NCBI GenBank assembly: GCA_018417955.1
Contig: JACTVC010000004.1
Span: forward strand, 2,232,001-2,296,000
DNA: 64,000 bases
Source: Laccaria trichodermophora
Lineage: Eukaryota; Basidiomycota; Agaricomycetes; Agaricales; Hydnangiaceae
Direction of reading: 5' to 3'
Within the stretch, counting starts at the first letter, position 1. Each line of letters starts with the position of its first letter. The notes below the pieces were generated by a model, which had not been told where the DNA came from, ran no database searches, and worked only from the letters and a program-made list of their open reading frames with translations. The position numbers and the translations under genes are program-made. Shown here one piece after another: positions 9,770 through 19,899 of this stretch.

Positions 9770-10290
9770 TTCTTCCCTAGGACTATTTATCATTGCTTCT
9801 CTAGGACGATATTTTTGATATTTCATTCTTCCCCAGGGCTATATATCATTGCTTCCCAGAGTGATATTTTTGATATTTCATTCTTCCCCAGAGCTATATA
9901 TCATTGCTTCTCTAGGGCGATATTTTTGATATTTCATTCTTCCCCAGGGCTATATATTATTACTTGCCTAGGGCGATATTTTTGGTATTTCATTTTTACC
10001 CAGGGCTATATATCATTGCTTGCCTAGGGTGATATTTTTGATATTTCATTGTTTTGCAGGGCTATATATCATTGCTTGCCTAGGGTGATATTTTTGGTAT
10101 TTCATTGTTCTCCAGGGCTATATTTTTGGTATTTCATTTTTCCCCAGGGCTATATATCATTGCTTGCTTAGGGCGATATTTTTGATATTTCATTGTTTTC
10201 CAGGGCTATATATCTTTGCTTGCCTAGGGCGATATTTTTGGTATTTCATTTTTCCCTAGGGCAATATTTCTGGTATTTCAGGGTTGTTAG
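9770..10290 (+). repeat. ~58-bp tandem array, left arm of foldback transposon
   Basis: About nine units of CTATATATCATTGCTTC plus GGGCGATATTTTTGATATTTC, with variants (TTGATA/TTGGTA, TCTTCCCCAG/GTTTTCCAG). The mirror array is at about 14430-15060. Confidence 0.88.
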
Positions 10291-10564
10291 GAAAGTGGTC
10301 ACATGACCAATTCCCTAAAATAGCAAAAAAAATTAAAGTTGTAGCCCTGCACTCTAGCTTCTAGAATCTATTTGAATTATGTTCTGAAGTGCTCCTGTAG
10401 TGGAGATATGATGTAAAAGACTTTCAAAAGTGTCACGTTTTTTTTTGTTTTTTGTGTTTTTCTCCATGAAAACAAAACCAAACAACATGATTTCAGTATA
10501 TTTAGAAAGCTAAAAGAAAGGGCTACAATTATTGTATTGTGGGAAAAATGACCAAAAAAGGAAG

Positions 10565-10830
10565 GTGCATGTAGTGTGTGCTTTTCATTAGAATGGTTTG
10601 TAGTGTCTGCTTTTTGAGACTGCAAAAGATTTGTAGTGTGCGCTTTTTCATTAAAAAAGTTTGTAGTGTCCGCTTTTTGAGACTACAAAAGATTTATAGT
10701 GTGCGCTTTTTCATTAGAAAAGTTTGTAGTGTCCGCTTTTTGAGACTACAAAAGATTTGTAGTATGCGCTTTTTCATTAAAAAAGTTTGTAGTGTCTGCT
10801 TTTTGAGACTACAAAAGTTTGTAGTTAACA
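10565..10830 (+). repeat. ~63-bp tandem array, left arm of foldback transposon
   Basis: Alternating half units, GTGCGCTTTTTCATTARAAAAG and GTGTCCGCTTTTTGAGACTAC, joined by AAAAGATTTGTA. The mirror copies lie at 11590-11750 and 13776-14130, separated by element B, which inserted within this array. Confidence 0.88.
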
Positions 10831-12042
10831 TGTAGTTTATAGTGTCCCTGACTCTGTATAGGTTCTGGGGGATGTGGTTGAAGGATTGACATGACCTTAC
10901 ATATTACCATTGCTGCAGTCTATTCCTTCATATTGATAGCTACTGTCCTATTTCAAAACACAGTTATAGGTTCATGGAGATATGGGTTGAAGGATTGACA
11001 TGACCTTACATATTGCCATTGCTGCAGCATTAGTTTTTGACAGCATGCCCAGTTGGCTTTCAGTCCAGGGAGGCCATTCATATTGATAACTATCTTTGGG
11101 ACAGGCCAATAGCTGCTGCAGTCTATTCCTTCATATTGATAGCTACTGTCCTATGTCAAAACACAGTTATAGGTTCATGGAGACATGGGTTGAAGGATTG
11201 ACATGACCTTACATATTGCCATTGCTGCAGCATTAGTTTTTGACATCATGCCCAAGTTAACTTTCATATCAGGACAGGCTATTTTCTGCTTTAACATTGA
11301 TAGCTATTGGCCTGTCCCAAAGATAGTTATCAATATGAATAGCCCCCCCTGGTCTGAAAGCCAACTGGGCATGATGTCAAAAACTAATGCTGCAGCAATG
11401 GCAGTATGTAAGGTCATGTCAATCCTTCAACCCATATCTCCATGAACCTATAACTGTGTTTTGAAATAGGACAGTAGCTATCAATATGAAGGAATAGACT
11501 GCAGCAATGGCAATATGTAAGGTCATGTCAATCCTTCAACCACATCCCCCAGAACCTATACAGAGTCAGGGACACTATAAACTACATGTTAACTACAAAC
11601 TTTTGCAGTCTCAAAAAGCAGACACTACAAACTTTTTTAATGAAAAAGCGCATACTACAAATCTTTTGTAGTCTCAAAAAGCGGACACTACAAACTTTTC
11701 TAATGAAAAAGCGCACACTATAAATCTTTTGTAGTCTCAAAAAGCGGACAATACTTTCCATTCCTCCACTGATTCCTACTGGAATCCGCGGATTCCTTGG
11801 ATTCCGGCCGGAATCCTGGAATTCCGGTAGGATTCCTGGAATTCCGCAGGATTCCGGCCAGAATCGACAGGAATCCAACTGGAATCAACAGAAATTGAAC
11901 ACTAGAACTTCTGGTTAATTAATTTTGGACCCTGAATCTCCTTCTGTAGGTCAGACAAATAGAATTGTAGCACTAAATCTTTTACTAAACAAGGGCATAA
12001 GGCATATGACTAGTTACTTACTACTACATGGATTTACTTATT

Positions 12043-12321
12043 TCAATCAGATTCAGAGACATTAGATTCTGCATGTTGTTCATCCAAACCCAAGTCTTCA
12101 TCACCACCGTTAGTCTCCTGAGACTTTGCTTTGTGTTTCTGTTGAGTGAGGACATGTTTTGTGTGATAAAACAACATTGCATGTAAAAACCAGTTGAAAT
12201 TTCCAGGTTTCATGTGTTTGAGAGTTGGCTCAAATCCACCAAGCCATGTATTCAATTGTTCACATATTGTAGTATATTCAGTAGAGCTACATAAATCTAT
12301 TCTATTACATTCTGAAGTCAC
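12043..12321 (-). pseudogene. Relic resembling the C-terminus of a KDZ-associated transposon protein
   Basis: A 92-codon frame with natural composition, unlike the rest of element B. It contains CEQLNTWLGGFEPTLKHM, then GNFNWFLHAMLFYHTKHV and a polar acidic tail. From memory, this CEQLN-W-GGFE/NF-WFLH-MLFYH pattern is the C-terminal part of proteins bearing CxC-type clusters linked to KDZ transposons; I could not check this by search. It lies between the CAATAC-end word array and the AT-rich box, as expected if element B is an internal-deletion derivative of a longer autonomous element whose gene was read from the minus strand. Confidence 0.5.
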
Positions 12322-12425
12322 CTTATACTGATAGCCTCATATTCTTTCAAAATTCAGAAGTCAAATTTAAATAGAAATCAAATTTTAATGTATTGCAATT
12401 ATAACATAAAATACATTTTACTACA

Positions 12426-12810
12426 GTGTATACTAAAGGAAGGGGGAGGCACAGGGAAGGGTGGAGGGGGGATGGAAGGGGGGGGAAGAAGATGGGCAAA
12501 GAGAGGCACACATATGGAAGGGGGAAGGGACAGAGAAAGAGAAGGGGGATGGACAAGGAAGGGGGAGAAAAAAGGGAGGGGGAGAGAAAAGGGAGGGGAA
12601 GAGAAAGGGAGGGGGAGAGAAAAGGGAGGGGGAGAGAAAGGGAGGGGGAGAGAAAAGGGAGGGGGAGAGAAAGGGAGGGGGAGAGAAAAGGGAGGGGGAG
12701 AGAAAGGGAGGGGGAGAGAAAAGGGAGGGGAGATGGACAAAGATAGGCACAGGGAAGGGGGGAGGGAAAGGGAGGGGAGGAGGGAAAGGAGGGACAGGGA
12801 AGGTGAGTCG
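12426..12810 (+). repeat. Polypurine tract of element B
   Basis: Plus strand almost only A/G, with many copies of GGGAGGGGGAGAGAAAAGGG. Same module and strand as in element A; overlapping frames are artefacts. Confidence 0.9.
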
Positions 12811-13250
12811 TCGTCGTCCGCTGATGTGCGCGTCGTCCGTTGACGTGGGCGCCGTCGTCCGCTGACGTCGTCGTCGTTGTCTTCCGCTGACGTCGTCGTC
12901 GTCGTCTTCCGCTGACGTCGTCGTCGTCGTCTTCCGCTGACGTCGTCGTCGTCCGCTGACGTCGTCGTCGTCTGCTGATGTGCTCGTCGTCCGTTGACGT
13001 GGGTGTCGTCGTCCGCTGATGTCGTCGTCGTCGTCCGCTGACGCGGTCGTCGTCGTCCGCTGACGTCGTCGTCGTCGTCCGTTGATGTGGGCGTCGTCCG
13101 TTGACGTGGTGGCGGTCCGTTGATGTGGTGGGGCGTGTCGTCCGTGGGCATGGTCGTGGTGGTCGTGTGTTGGCGTGGTGGTGCGCTGGCGTGGTGTCCG
13201 TCCCTCGTCGTGGGCGTGGTGTTAGCGAGCTGGGTTGCGACGAGTTTGGG
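12811..13250 (+). repeat. GTC/CGTC triplet tract of element B
   Basis: Repeated CGCTGACGTCGTCGTCGTC phrases. It gives long Thr/Arg/Asp frames on the minus strand that I reject as genes. Confidence 0.85.
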
Positions 13251-13269
13251 GGGGTGCTCACCTAGGACG

Positions 13270-13338
13270 ACGAACGACGATTTCGTGAAATCGTCGTTCG
13301 TCGTCTGGTTGCCACGTCGCTATCAGCGACGTGGCAAC
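13270..13338 (+). other. Twin hairpin module of element B
   Basis: Hairpin 1 is ACGAACGACGATTT with loop CGTG and its perfect complement (13270-13301). Hairpin 2 is GTTGCCACGTCGC with loop TATCA and its perfect complement (13308-13338). The spacer starts CGTCT. Element C has the same two hairpins in the same order at 38554-38579 and 38590-38607. Confidence 0.8.
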
Positions 13339-13671
13339 GTGTTGCCGCGCTCGTTCACTGGGGTTGTTGATGTGGCATCGAGGCGTCGTCTCCCGTATCG
13401 TGGCCGTCGTCGTTGTCTCATCGTGGCTGGTGTGCGTGGTGGTGGACGTTGGCGACGTGGTGTGTAGGCGTCGGTGATGGTGGTAGTGGTTGAAAGAGAT
13501 GGTGTTGTTTGTTGATGATGTCCAAATCAAACGTCGGCAAACGCCGACGTTTGATTTGGGCATTAGGAATTCCGTTCCGGTCACGTTCCGTTAGCATTCC
13601 TTCCGGGTGATCACCGGAATCATTCCGGCGGAATTTGAATTCCATTCAAAATTCCGCGGAATTGTTTGATC

Positions 13672-13697
13672 AATTTGGCAGGGCCCTCTGCCAAATT
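13672..13697 (+). other. Conserved subterminal hairpin of element B
   Basis: AATTTGGCAG, a 6-nt loop GGCCCT, then CTGCCAAATT (10-bp perfect arms), about 78 bp from the GAGGTC end. Compensatory difference from the other elements: A-T replaces T-A in the stem. Confidence 0.78.
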
Positions 13698-13775
13698 TGA
13701 TTCCTCCGGAATTCCAGGAATTCCGCGGATTCCGCTGGATTCCGGCAGGAATCAGTGGAGGACAATAAAGACCTC

Positions 13776-14130
13776 AAAGCGGACACTACAAACTTTTTTA
13801 ATGAAAAAGCGCACACTACAAATCTTTTGTAGTCTCAAAAAGCGGACACTACAAGCTTTTCTAATGAAAAAGCGCACACTATAAATCTTTTGTAGTCTCA
13901 AAAAGTGGACACTACAAACTTTTTTAATGAAAAAGCGCACACTACAAATCTTTTGTAGTCTCAAAAAGCGGACACTACAAACTTTTCTAATGAAAAAGCG
14001 CACACTACAAATCTTTTGTAGTCTCAAAAAGCAGACACTACAAACTTTTTTAATGAAAAAGCGCACACTACAAATCTTTTGCAGTCTCAAAAAGCAGACA
14101 CTACAAACCATTCTAATGAAAAGCACACAC
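13776..14130 (-). repeat. ~63-bp tandem array, right arm of foldback transposon
   Basis: Inverted counterpart of the array at 10565-10830, with more units. It begins at the target-site duplication of element B. Confidence 0.85.
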
Positions 14131-14429
14131 TACATGCACCTTCCTTTTTTGGTCATTTTTCCCACAATACAATAATTGTAGCCCTTTCTTTTAGCTTTCT
14201 AAATATACTGAAATCATGTTGTTTGGTTTTGTTTTCATGGAGAAAAACACAAAAAACAAAAAAAAACGTGACACTTTTGAAAGTCTTTTACATCATATCT
14301 CCACTACAGGAGCACTTCAGAACATAATTCAAATAGATTCTAGAAGCTAGAGTGCAGGGCTACAACTTTAATTTTTTTTGCTATTTTAGGGAATTGGTCA
14401 TGTGACCACTTTCCTAACAACCCTGAAAT

Positions 14430-15060
14430 ACCAGAAATATTGCCCTAGGGAAAAATGAAATACCAAAAATATCGCCCTAGGCAAGCAAAGATATATAGCC
14501 CTGGAAAACAATGAAATATCAAAAATATCGCCCTAAGCAAGCAATGATATATAGCCCTGGGGAAAAATGAAATACCAAAAATATAGCCCTGGAGAACAAT
14601 GAAATACCAAAAATATCACCCTAGGCAAGCAATGATATATAGCCCTGCAAAACAATGAAATATCAAAAATATCACCCTAGGCAAGCAATGATATATAGCC
14701 CTGGGTAAAAATGAAATACCAAAAATATCGCCCTAGGCAAGTAATAATATATAGCCCTGGGGAAGAATGAAATATCAAAAATATCGCCCTAGAGAAGCAA
14801 TGATATATAGCTCTGGGGAAGAATGAAATATCAAAAATATCACTCTGGGAAGCAATGATATATAGCCCTGGGGAAGAATGAAATATCAAAAATATCGCCC
14901 TAGAGAAGCAATGATATATAGCTCTGGGGAAGAATGAAATATCAAAAATATCACTCTGGGAAGCAATGATATATAGCCCTGGGGAAGAATGAAATATCAA
15001 AAATATCGCCCTAGAGAAGCAATGATAAATAGTCCTAGGGAAGAATGACAGGATCCCAAG
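14430..15060 (-). repeat. ~58-bp tandem array, right arm of foldback transposon
   Basis: Inverted counterpart of the array at 9770-10290. It has more units than the left side, including a recently duplicated block (14760-14870 resembles 14870-14990). Confidence 0.85.
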
Positions 15061-15354
15061 TTGAATGACATAAGGTAGACAGAATGAAATAAGACACATA
15101 TCATTTCATTTGCCTAGCCATTTCATTTCATATTTTTACTGGGCTGCAAATAAATGACTGTGCAGGCAATTGACTATAAGTTATGATAAGTAGTGGTGCC
15201 CACTAGTGCTTTCATTGGTGTGCACCGTGATGAGTCTTTCGTATGGGACTATATATATGGTGAAGTTTGGGACTATGAGGAACATGTTTGAATCATCGAG
15301 TTGGGCTGAGGTGCGTGTTTGTGTTACAGAATAAAGGGAAAAAAGGTCTTCATT

Positions 15355-15786
15355 AATTCAGCTGCTGGTAGGAAGTAGGGCGGACAAGTACCGCTACATG
15401 GTGGAATATTTGGGTCTTACTGGCGATGCCTGCGGTATCGACGTCTTGGTATCCTTTACCTTTAGTTTCCTTGCTCAGCCTCACGCTTTTTTTTTTTCCT
15501 TCCTCACAGGTCGATGCTCCTCTTCCTCGCATCCATACTCTCATTCGTCTGGTTCAAGGGATCAGGGAACGATCCTTCCTCCCGTGCACCAGCAACAGCG
15601 GCTTTGGGTCCACAGGTGGCTATCACAGGGCTGTTGGTAGTTGGGATCATTTATTTTGCAATGATAATGAAAACGTTGATGAGGTACAGCAAGGAACGGG
15701 GTGAGATGAGGGCGGATGTGGAGATGAGTTTGGGTGCTATTCCTGTGCAGAGTGGGGAGCTGGAGGATAGGGGCAGGGAGACATAG
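15355..15786 (+). CDS. Possible small membrane protein, exons uncertain
   Basis: An AG acceptor (TTAATTCAG) near 15360 precedes an open exon, then a GT..polypyrimidine..CACAG intron (about 15449-15509), then an open stretch to TAG at 15784-15786. In one frame the second exon gives two hydrophobic segments (LLFLASILSFVWF and VAITGLLVVGIIYFAMIM) followed by a charged tail. Another frame is also open across the junction, so the reading is not secure. It sits just right of the foldback transposon and may be the stump of a gene truncated by it. No family recognised. Confidence 0.3.
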
Positions 15787-15829
15787 AGATGGGTTCATGC
15801 AAGCATATTTCTTGAGGCAAACGAACATT

Positions 15830-18745
15830 TACATTTTGGACGTCAGCAGTACACCTATCTTTTTTTGTTCAACTGCATTTAGATGAAATCAACTGTATTT
15901 AGTGTAAGAACAGTCACCAAACGCGAGGTGAACCGAGTGCCCGCTCATTGGGCCCACTCGCAGGCCACTCATTGTGAACAGAGGACTTTTTTAGAGTATA
16001 CCAATAAATATGGCTGAGATAAATAATGCTTTTTTTATTCTCTTTGTGACAATGAATGTATATTCGTTGCCTTTTGTCTAACTTAGTAACAATCTGTAAC
16101 CGAAACATATCGGAAATATTAATTTTCTTTTGTTCTCAAATCAGTTCCCGAAAACGGATCACTTCCATTATTGATCACAAAAGCAGAACAATAACAAAGA
16201 TCAGGACAACTCCCAAATCCAAAACCCTTATTTCAGAAGTGATTGCTTTCCTTATTTATAATGTGGATGAAAAATATGTTCTTGACACAATTTGTTTCAC
16301 ACATTTAAAAATTTGTAACAACAATGCATTCATATCAAATGTATCTCCTTAGTTTGCTACTGTTGATGATTACGGAGGTACCTTTGTTTGTGGTGCATAT
16401 TAAGCCCTGTCTCAAGTGTCTGCTTGGGATGTCCTCTGGTCTTCCCATCCAAACAAACGCAAATCCTACGAAAAATCACAGCCACATCATCTCGTCGGAC
16501 ACGAACCCTTCGCGAGCGTTTTGGCTCCACATATCACACTAATAGGAGGGTTCTCGTAAGCTCTTGACCAACGCCGTCCGATGACAAACACAAGGTTGCT
16601 TTAAATTCTACCCACCAGCACTTTGGCCGAGGATGAAAACCGCGCTCAGACACTTCCCCTCGCCCTTTCGGTTCGTTCAACCGTGTCTGTGTCCATTCAG
16701 GACAATCGAGTACGTGTCTCTCAACTCCATCCAGCCCTCTTGTCGCTGAAGACAGTATCCAGTGCCGCTCAAGTCTCTTACTGGCGCATACCGGTCACCG
16801 TCCATACTTTCTCCCTTTGTGGCGCAATCTCAAGCAACATACACACTGCCCGTCAACAGGAGGACTGGAGGACGAGTCTGAAAGATTGCGTCATGGATTT
16901 CTACGGTACATCCACGCTCTATCCCTCTCTAAGTTCTAGTTTGACAATGCGTACATTAGTACATTACCATCCTCTCGGACTCGATTCACGCACGCCAGGG
17001 ATAGGCTCCGGTTTCTACAACGATGTGCCGAGGATGACTTGCGGCAGAAATGAGTTTTACACGAGGTGCAGAGGAGAGGGGAGTTGTGGAGGAGAAGAAT
17101 CAAAACCAGTGGTCCATCGCAGGTATAAGCGTGGTTTCTTGGACCGATCAATCCGTGCTAAGCGTCTTCATTTCTAGAGGACAGCTCACAAACCCCGGTA
17201 CCAGTCTGCTGCCCTTAGCTATGTTGCGGCCATAGTTTCTTTTGTTCGAGCCCAAAATTGACCAGGAAACGTTCAACGTCCGACGTACTCGACTCATTGC
17301 GGCGCATTGAATCGCCTCCAATACTTAGACCGCTGGGAGATGGCTTGTACGCCCTCTTGCTTTGGGTACGGCTTCAACACTTCTGGATTTCGGTGGCGAG
17401 CTGATCACATCGTTTTGCAGGTTCAATGACGTGGCAACCCCAGGCCTCAAGTTTACACAAGCGAGCACACCGTCAGGTGATGAACCAACGCCGACACGGG
17501 AGATATTCAGACTCGAAGCAACGTTGCGCTCTACCACCATCGATCTGCGAACTCTACGCCTATAATCCATTCGCGCGCCTCCTCTACGAACTTACATTTC
17601 CCGTTGCCAACTATCCGCCTTTCCAGGAACTCGAATCTGCGCTCGAAACTCGGTGTGAGGGTTGAACGGACACTGAGGTCTGAGCTTTCATTCAGGGGGG
17701 GAAGGCTATGGCATTGGGAAAATATGACATTCAGGCAGTACGTGTCCCTTGCGTTCATTCAGCTTCGTTTTGCTGATAATCTTTTGTCGTGCGGTTAGTC
17801 AGTTTTTTTTGGTGTCTCGAAAACTTATAGTGTATGTTCCCTCTATCACCGACTTTCTTCAAAGCTCCTGATCATGCATCTTACAGTTCACCTTGCATGG
17901 AATACCTCAACTCACGCATTCTAGCACGACGATATAAACAACGTCATGTAAGACACCTGTACTTCCAGAACCGACGCCGAGGGCGGTTCACCAGCCCATT
18001 GAAACTCCAGCCAGTTCATGCTCTGCGTTGACGCTGTCCTATCACGTAACACATGTTTCACGTTCAACACACATTCTAGGCCGACACAGCGTCGCCAATC
18101 GTTCACTTCGACAACAAAATCCGATGTATTCAACTTTTACATGATCTTGCAAACCTCTCGAGCCGTCTATTCAACCTCGAAACCTTCACTCTCCCTGTGA
18201 ACACGATGCCCTCTTCCTACCCTTCGAAAATCAAAAATGCTATTTACGTAACGAGACGTTGACGTACGTCCTCTTTTGCTTTGCCTCCTTTCTCGATGAC
18301 GAGCTAACGGGCTGCGTTTCATAGGCTTGATGACGTGGCAGTCGGGCCTGTCCTCCAAAGCATCCACGTCATACTTGCGGGGACGCCGTCCGACGTCTGC
18401 CGGGGGTGAGAGGTACTTGTAGCAGATTGTGATTCCTCGCCGGACTGACCAAGCTCTTAGCGGCGACGGGCAACAAAACATCCAGTGCGCGGAGGAACAA
18501 CACCACCATGTACCTTCCAGACGCCATGTACCTTCCAGAGAGGGCGAATGGGGGAGGGCCATTAACGGTTTGAACTACGAGATGCAGTTCTGTCAAAGGG
18601 GGTTGTATAGGGTAGTTATAGACGTAAGCAATACTTTTCGTAAAGTAACGACGAGGATACAAGTTAGAAAGGAGAGCCGGACGGAATGGTGCAATGGGGC
18701 GTGACAGAAGAGCAATGCTAGTGAACTTTTGACCAACATCTCCAC
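15830..18745. other. Gene-poor, probably decayed sequence
   Basis: There are many short frames on both strands but none with a recognisable domain, and introns cannot be placed consistently. The phrase TGACGTGGC occurs at ~17426 and ~18331 after AG sites, and again near 21538, hinting at old duplicated exons. The frame at 16623-17177 is the longest but has no family features, so I do not call it a gene. Confidence 0.4.
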
Positions 18746-18762
18746 AACCTCAAGTTCAAACG

Positions 18763-19890
18763 CTCCTCAACCTCCCAATCAAGATCAAGGTCAAATACAT
18801 CTTCACAAACCCTCTCCATCGCATGACCTTGCTCATCCGCGTTCAGCGTCAACAAGGCTCAGATCGTTAGTCCAAGCACCGTCGAGCAGGGCCGGGGGTT
18901 CCTCGATTTGGAGGATGGGCTGCGTGTTCGAGAGGCTGGGGGACGGATCGGCGCACCTAGTAGTTTCCCAATGACAGGAAGGGTGGATTGTGAGATGTGT
19001 TGTTGAGCTTGGTCAGAGGCAGACGCGGAGGTACGGCTCAACGAAGAGTGGTTATGACGCGAATTCGATGTTCCTGCATTCGAGTTCGAATGAGTGCAGC
19101 TTTTTACTTTTGCACGTGCAGACACCTCCGCCGAGATCGGCATATTCGTCGTCTTGCTGGGTGGAAACAAAACGCCAAATCCTCCTCTCGAATGCTGGTG
19201 AGAGTGAGAGGGAGACCCCGACAGAAAGATAGCCGTAGTCCCGCCCCACTGAGACGCCTAAGCAGCGCCAACCCATAACTCCCCTGTAACCCGTCTCCAT
19301 CGCCAACCACACCAGCCTCCACGAGCCTCTTCATCCTCTTCGTCGCCTTCCTCCTTTGCCTCCTCTCCTCTCCTCCGCCTCGGCTGCTTCAGTCACTTTG
19401 GAGAGGGAAATTTTTTGGATGGTGGATATGTCTGATGGAGCGGCGTTGAAATTAAAGTTTGGGTAGTTAGCGTTGTTGTAGGTGTGCTGCCACTACTGCT
19501 GTGGTGAGGACGACGGAATAAAGGCGCATCCTCAGCGTCATCGGCGGGATATTGGATAGGTAGTCGTCAAAAGACATCAAACCCGAAGATTCTCATTCCG
19601 CCCGCCCTCAATAGACTGGGCCGTTCGTTCCCATCCCACTTTCCTTCCTCCTCCAGCAGGGATTGAATTGCAGTATATGCGTCTCCCCCCGTTCATTATC
19701 AGAAGAGTCCGCTAGGAGACACTGTCGTCATCGCGCGGTGGGATGGGGTTGATGGCGGGGTCGTATGGCTCTGGCCGTTCTTCTCCTGATGATGACGAGT
19801 TGGGCCGTCGGTTGGTGTGTAGATACCATAAGACGAAACGGGGCGGAGACAGGTCATGCATAAGCTCAAAGCGATTTAGGCCATGTTGGT
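18763..19890 (-). pseudogene. Rearranged pseudogene copy of the low-complexity protein gene at 25554-27137
   Basis: Plus-strand 18996-19890 matches plus-strand 26138-27110 over most of its length (for example the GGCTGCTTC..TTTGGAG stretches, GGAATAAAGGCGCATC and TATGGCTCTGGC), with many substitutions and indels. The neighbouring 18763-18950 matches the same gene at about 25890-26095 but in opposite orientation (for example CTCAACCTCCCAATCAAGAT and CAGGGCCGGGGGTTCCTCGA). The copy is thus broken by an inversion plus point mutations and has no usable frame. It lies ~6 kb from its intact relative. Confidence 0.75.
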
Positions 19891-19899
19891 GTTGTCATG

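Larger units (their letters stand above)
11749..13775 (+). mobile_element. Element B: modular transposon with perfect 8-bp TSD, nested in the foldback transposon
   Basis: The target duplication AAAGCGGA is at 11741-11748 and 13776-13783. The left end is CAATACTTTCCATTCCTCCA; the right end, reverse-complemented, is GAGGTCTTTATTGTCCTCCA. Both continue CTGATTCCT. Order: GGAATCC/GGAATTCC word array, a short degenerate ORF (12043-12321), an AT-rich box (TTTTACTACAGTGTATACTAAAGG, about 12407-12440), a purine tract, a GTC tract, two hairpins (13270-13338), a second word array, and the subterminal hairpin at 13672-13697. The order and polarity match element A. Confidence 0.9.
9608..15207. mobile_element. 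Large foldback (inverted-repeat) transposon with 8-bp TSD GCTTTCAT
   Basis: The target duplication GCTTTCAT is at 9600-9607 and 15208-15215. The ends read GAGTGGTGGGCACCACT and, reverse-complemented, ACTAGTGGGCACCACT. The left arm (9608 to ~11104) is repeated in inverse orientation from ~11299 to 15207 around a ~200-bp loop; the right arm is longer because of extra repeat units and holds the 2.03-kb element B at 11749-13775. Inside each arm are a ~58-bp array (CTATATATCATTGCTTGCC words) and a ~63-bp array (TTTGTAGTGTCCGC words). No transposase is encoded; open frames such as 9716-10027 follow the repeat period. The 8-bp duplication and the GTGGTGGGCA end are typical of hAT elements, so I take it as a nonautonomous hAT-like foldback. 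Confidence 0.88.

Noticed and set aside
9716..10027. Hydrophobic repeat protein with IYHC and FLIFHSS words, also mirrored at 14677-15099
   Set aside because: The frame is a by-product of the ~58-bp array in the foldback transposon; the mirrored copy is simply the other arm.
9770..10830. CRISPR-like regular repeats
   Set aside because: Eukaryotic context, contiguous units without unique spacers, and a mirrored second arm show a foldback transposon.
12347..13261. 304-codon Thr/Arg/Ser-Pro frame and its overlapping partners
   Set aside because: Same artefact inside element B; no start context, no domain, and equal openness on the other strand.
16623..17177. 184-codon plus-strand frame
   Set aside because: No ordered hydrophobic pattern or domain, and the minus strand is equally open nearby; treated as chance in decayed sequence.
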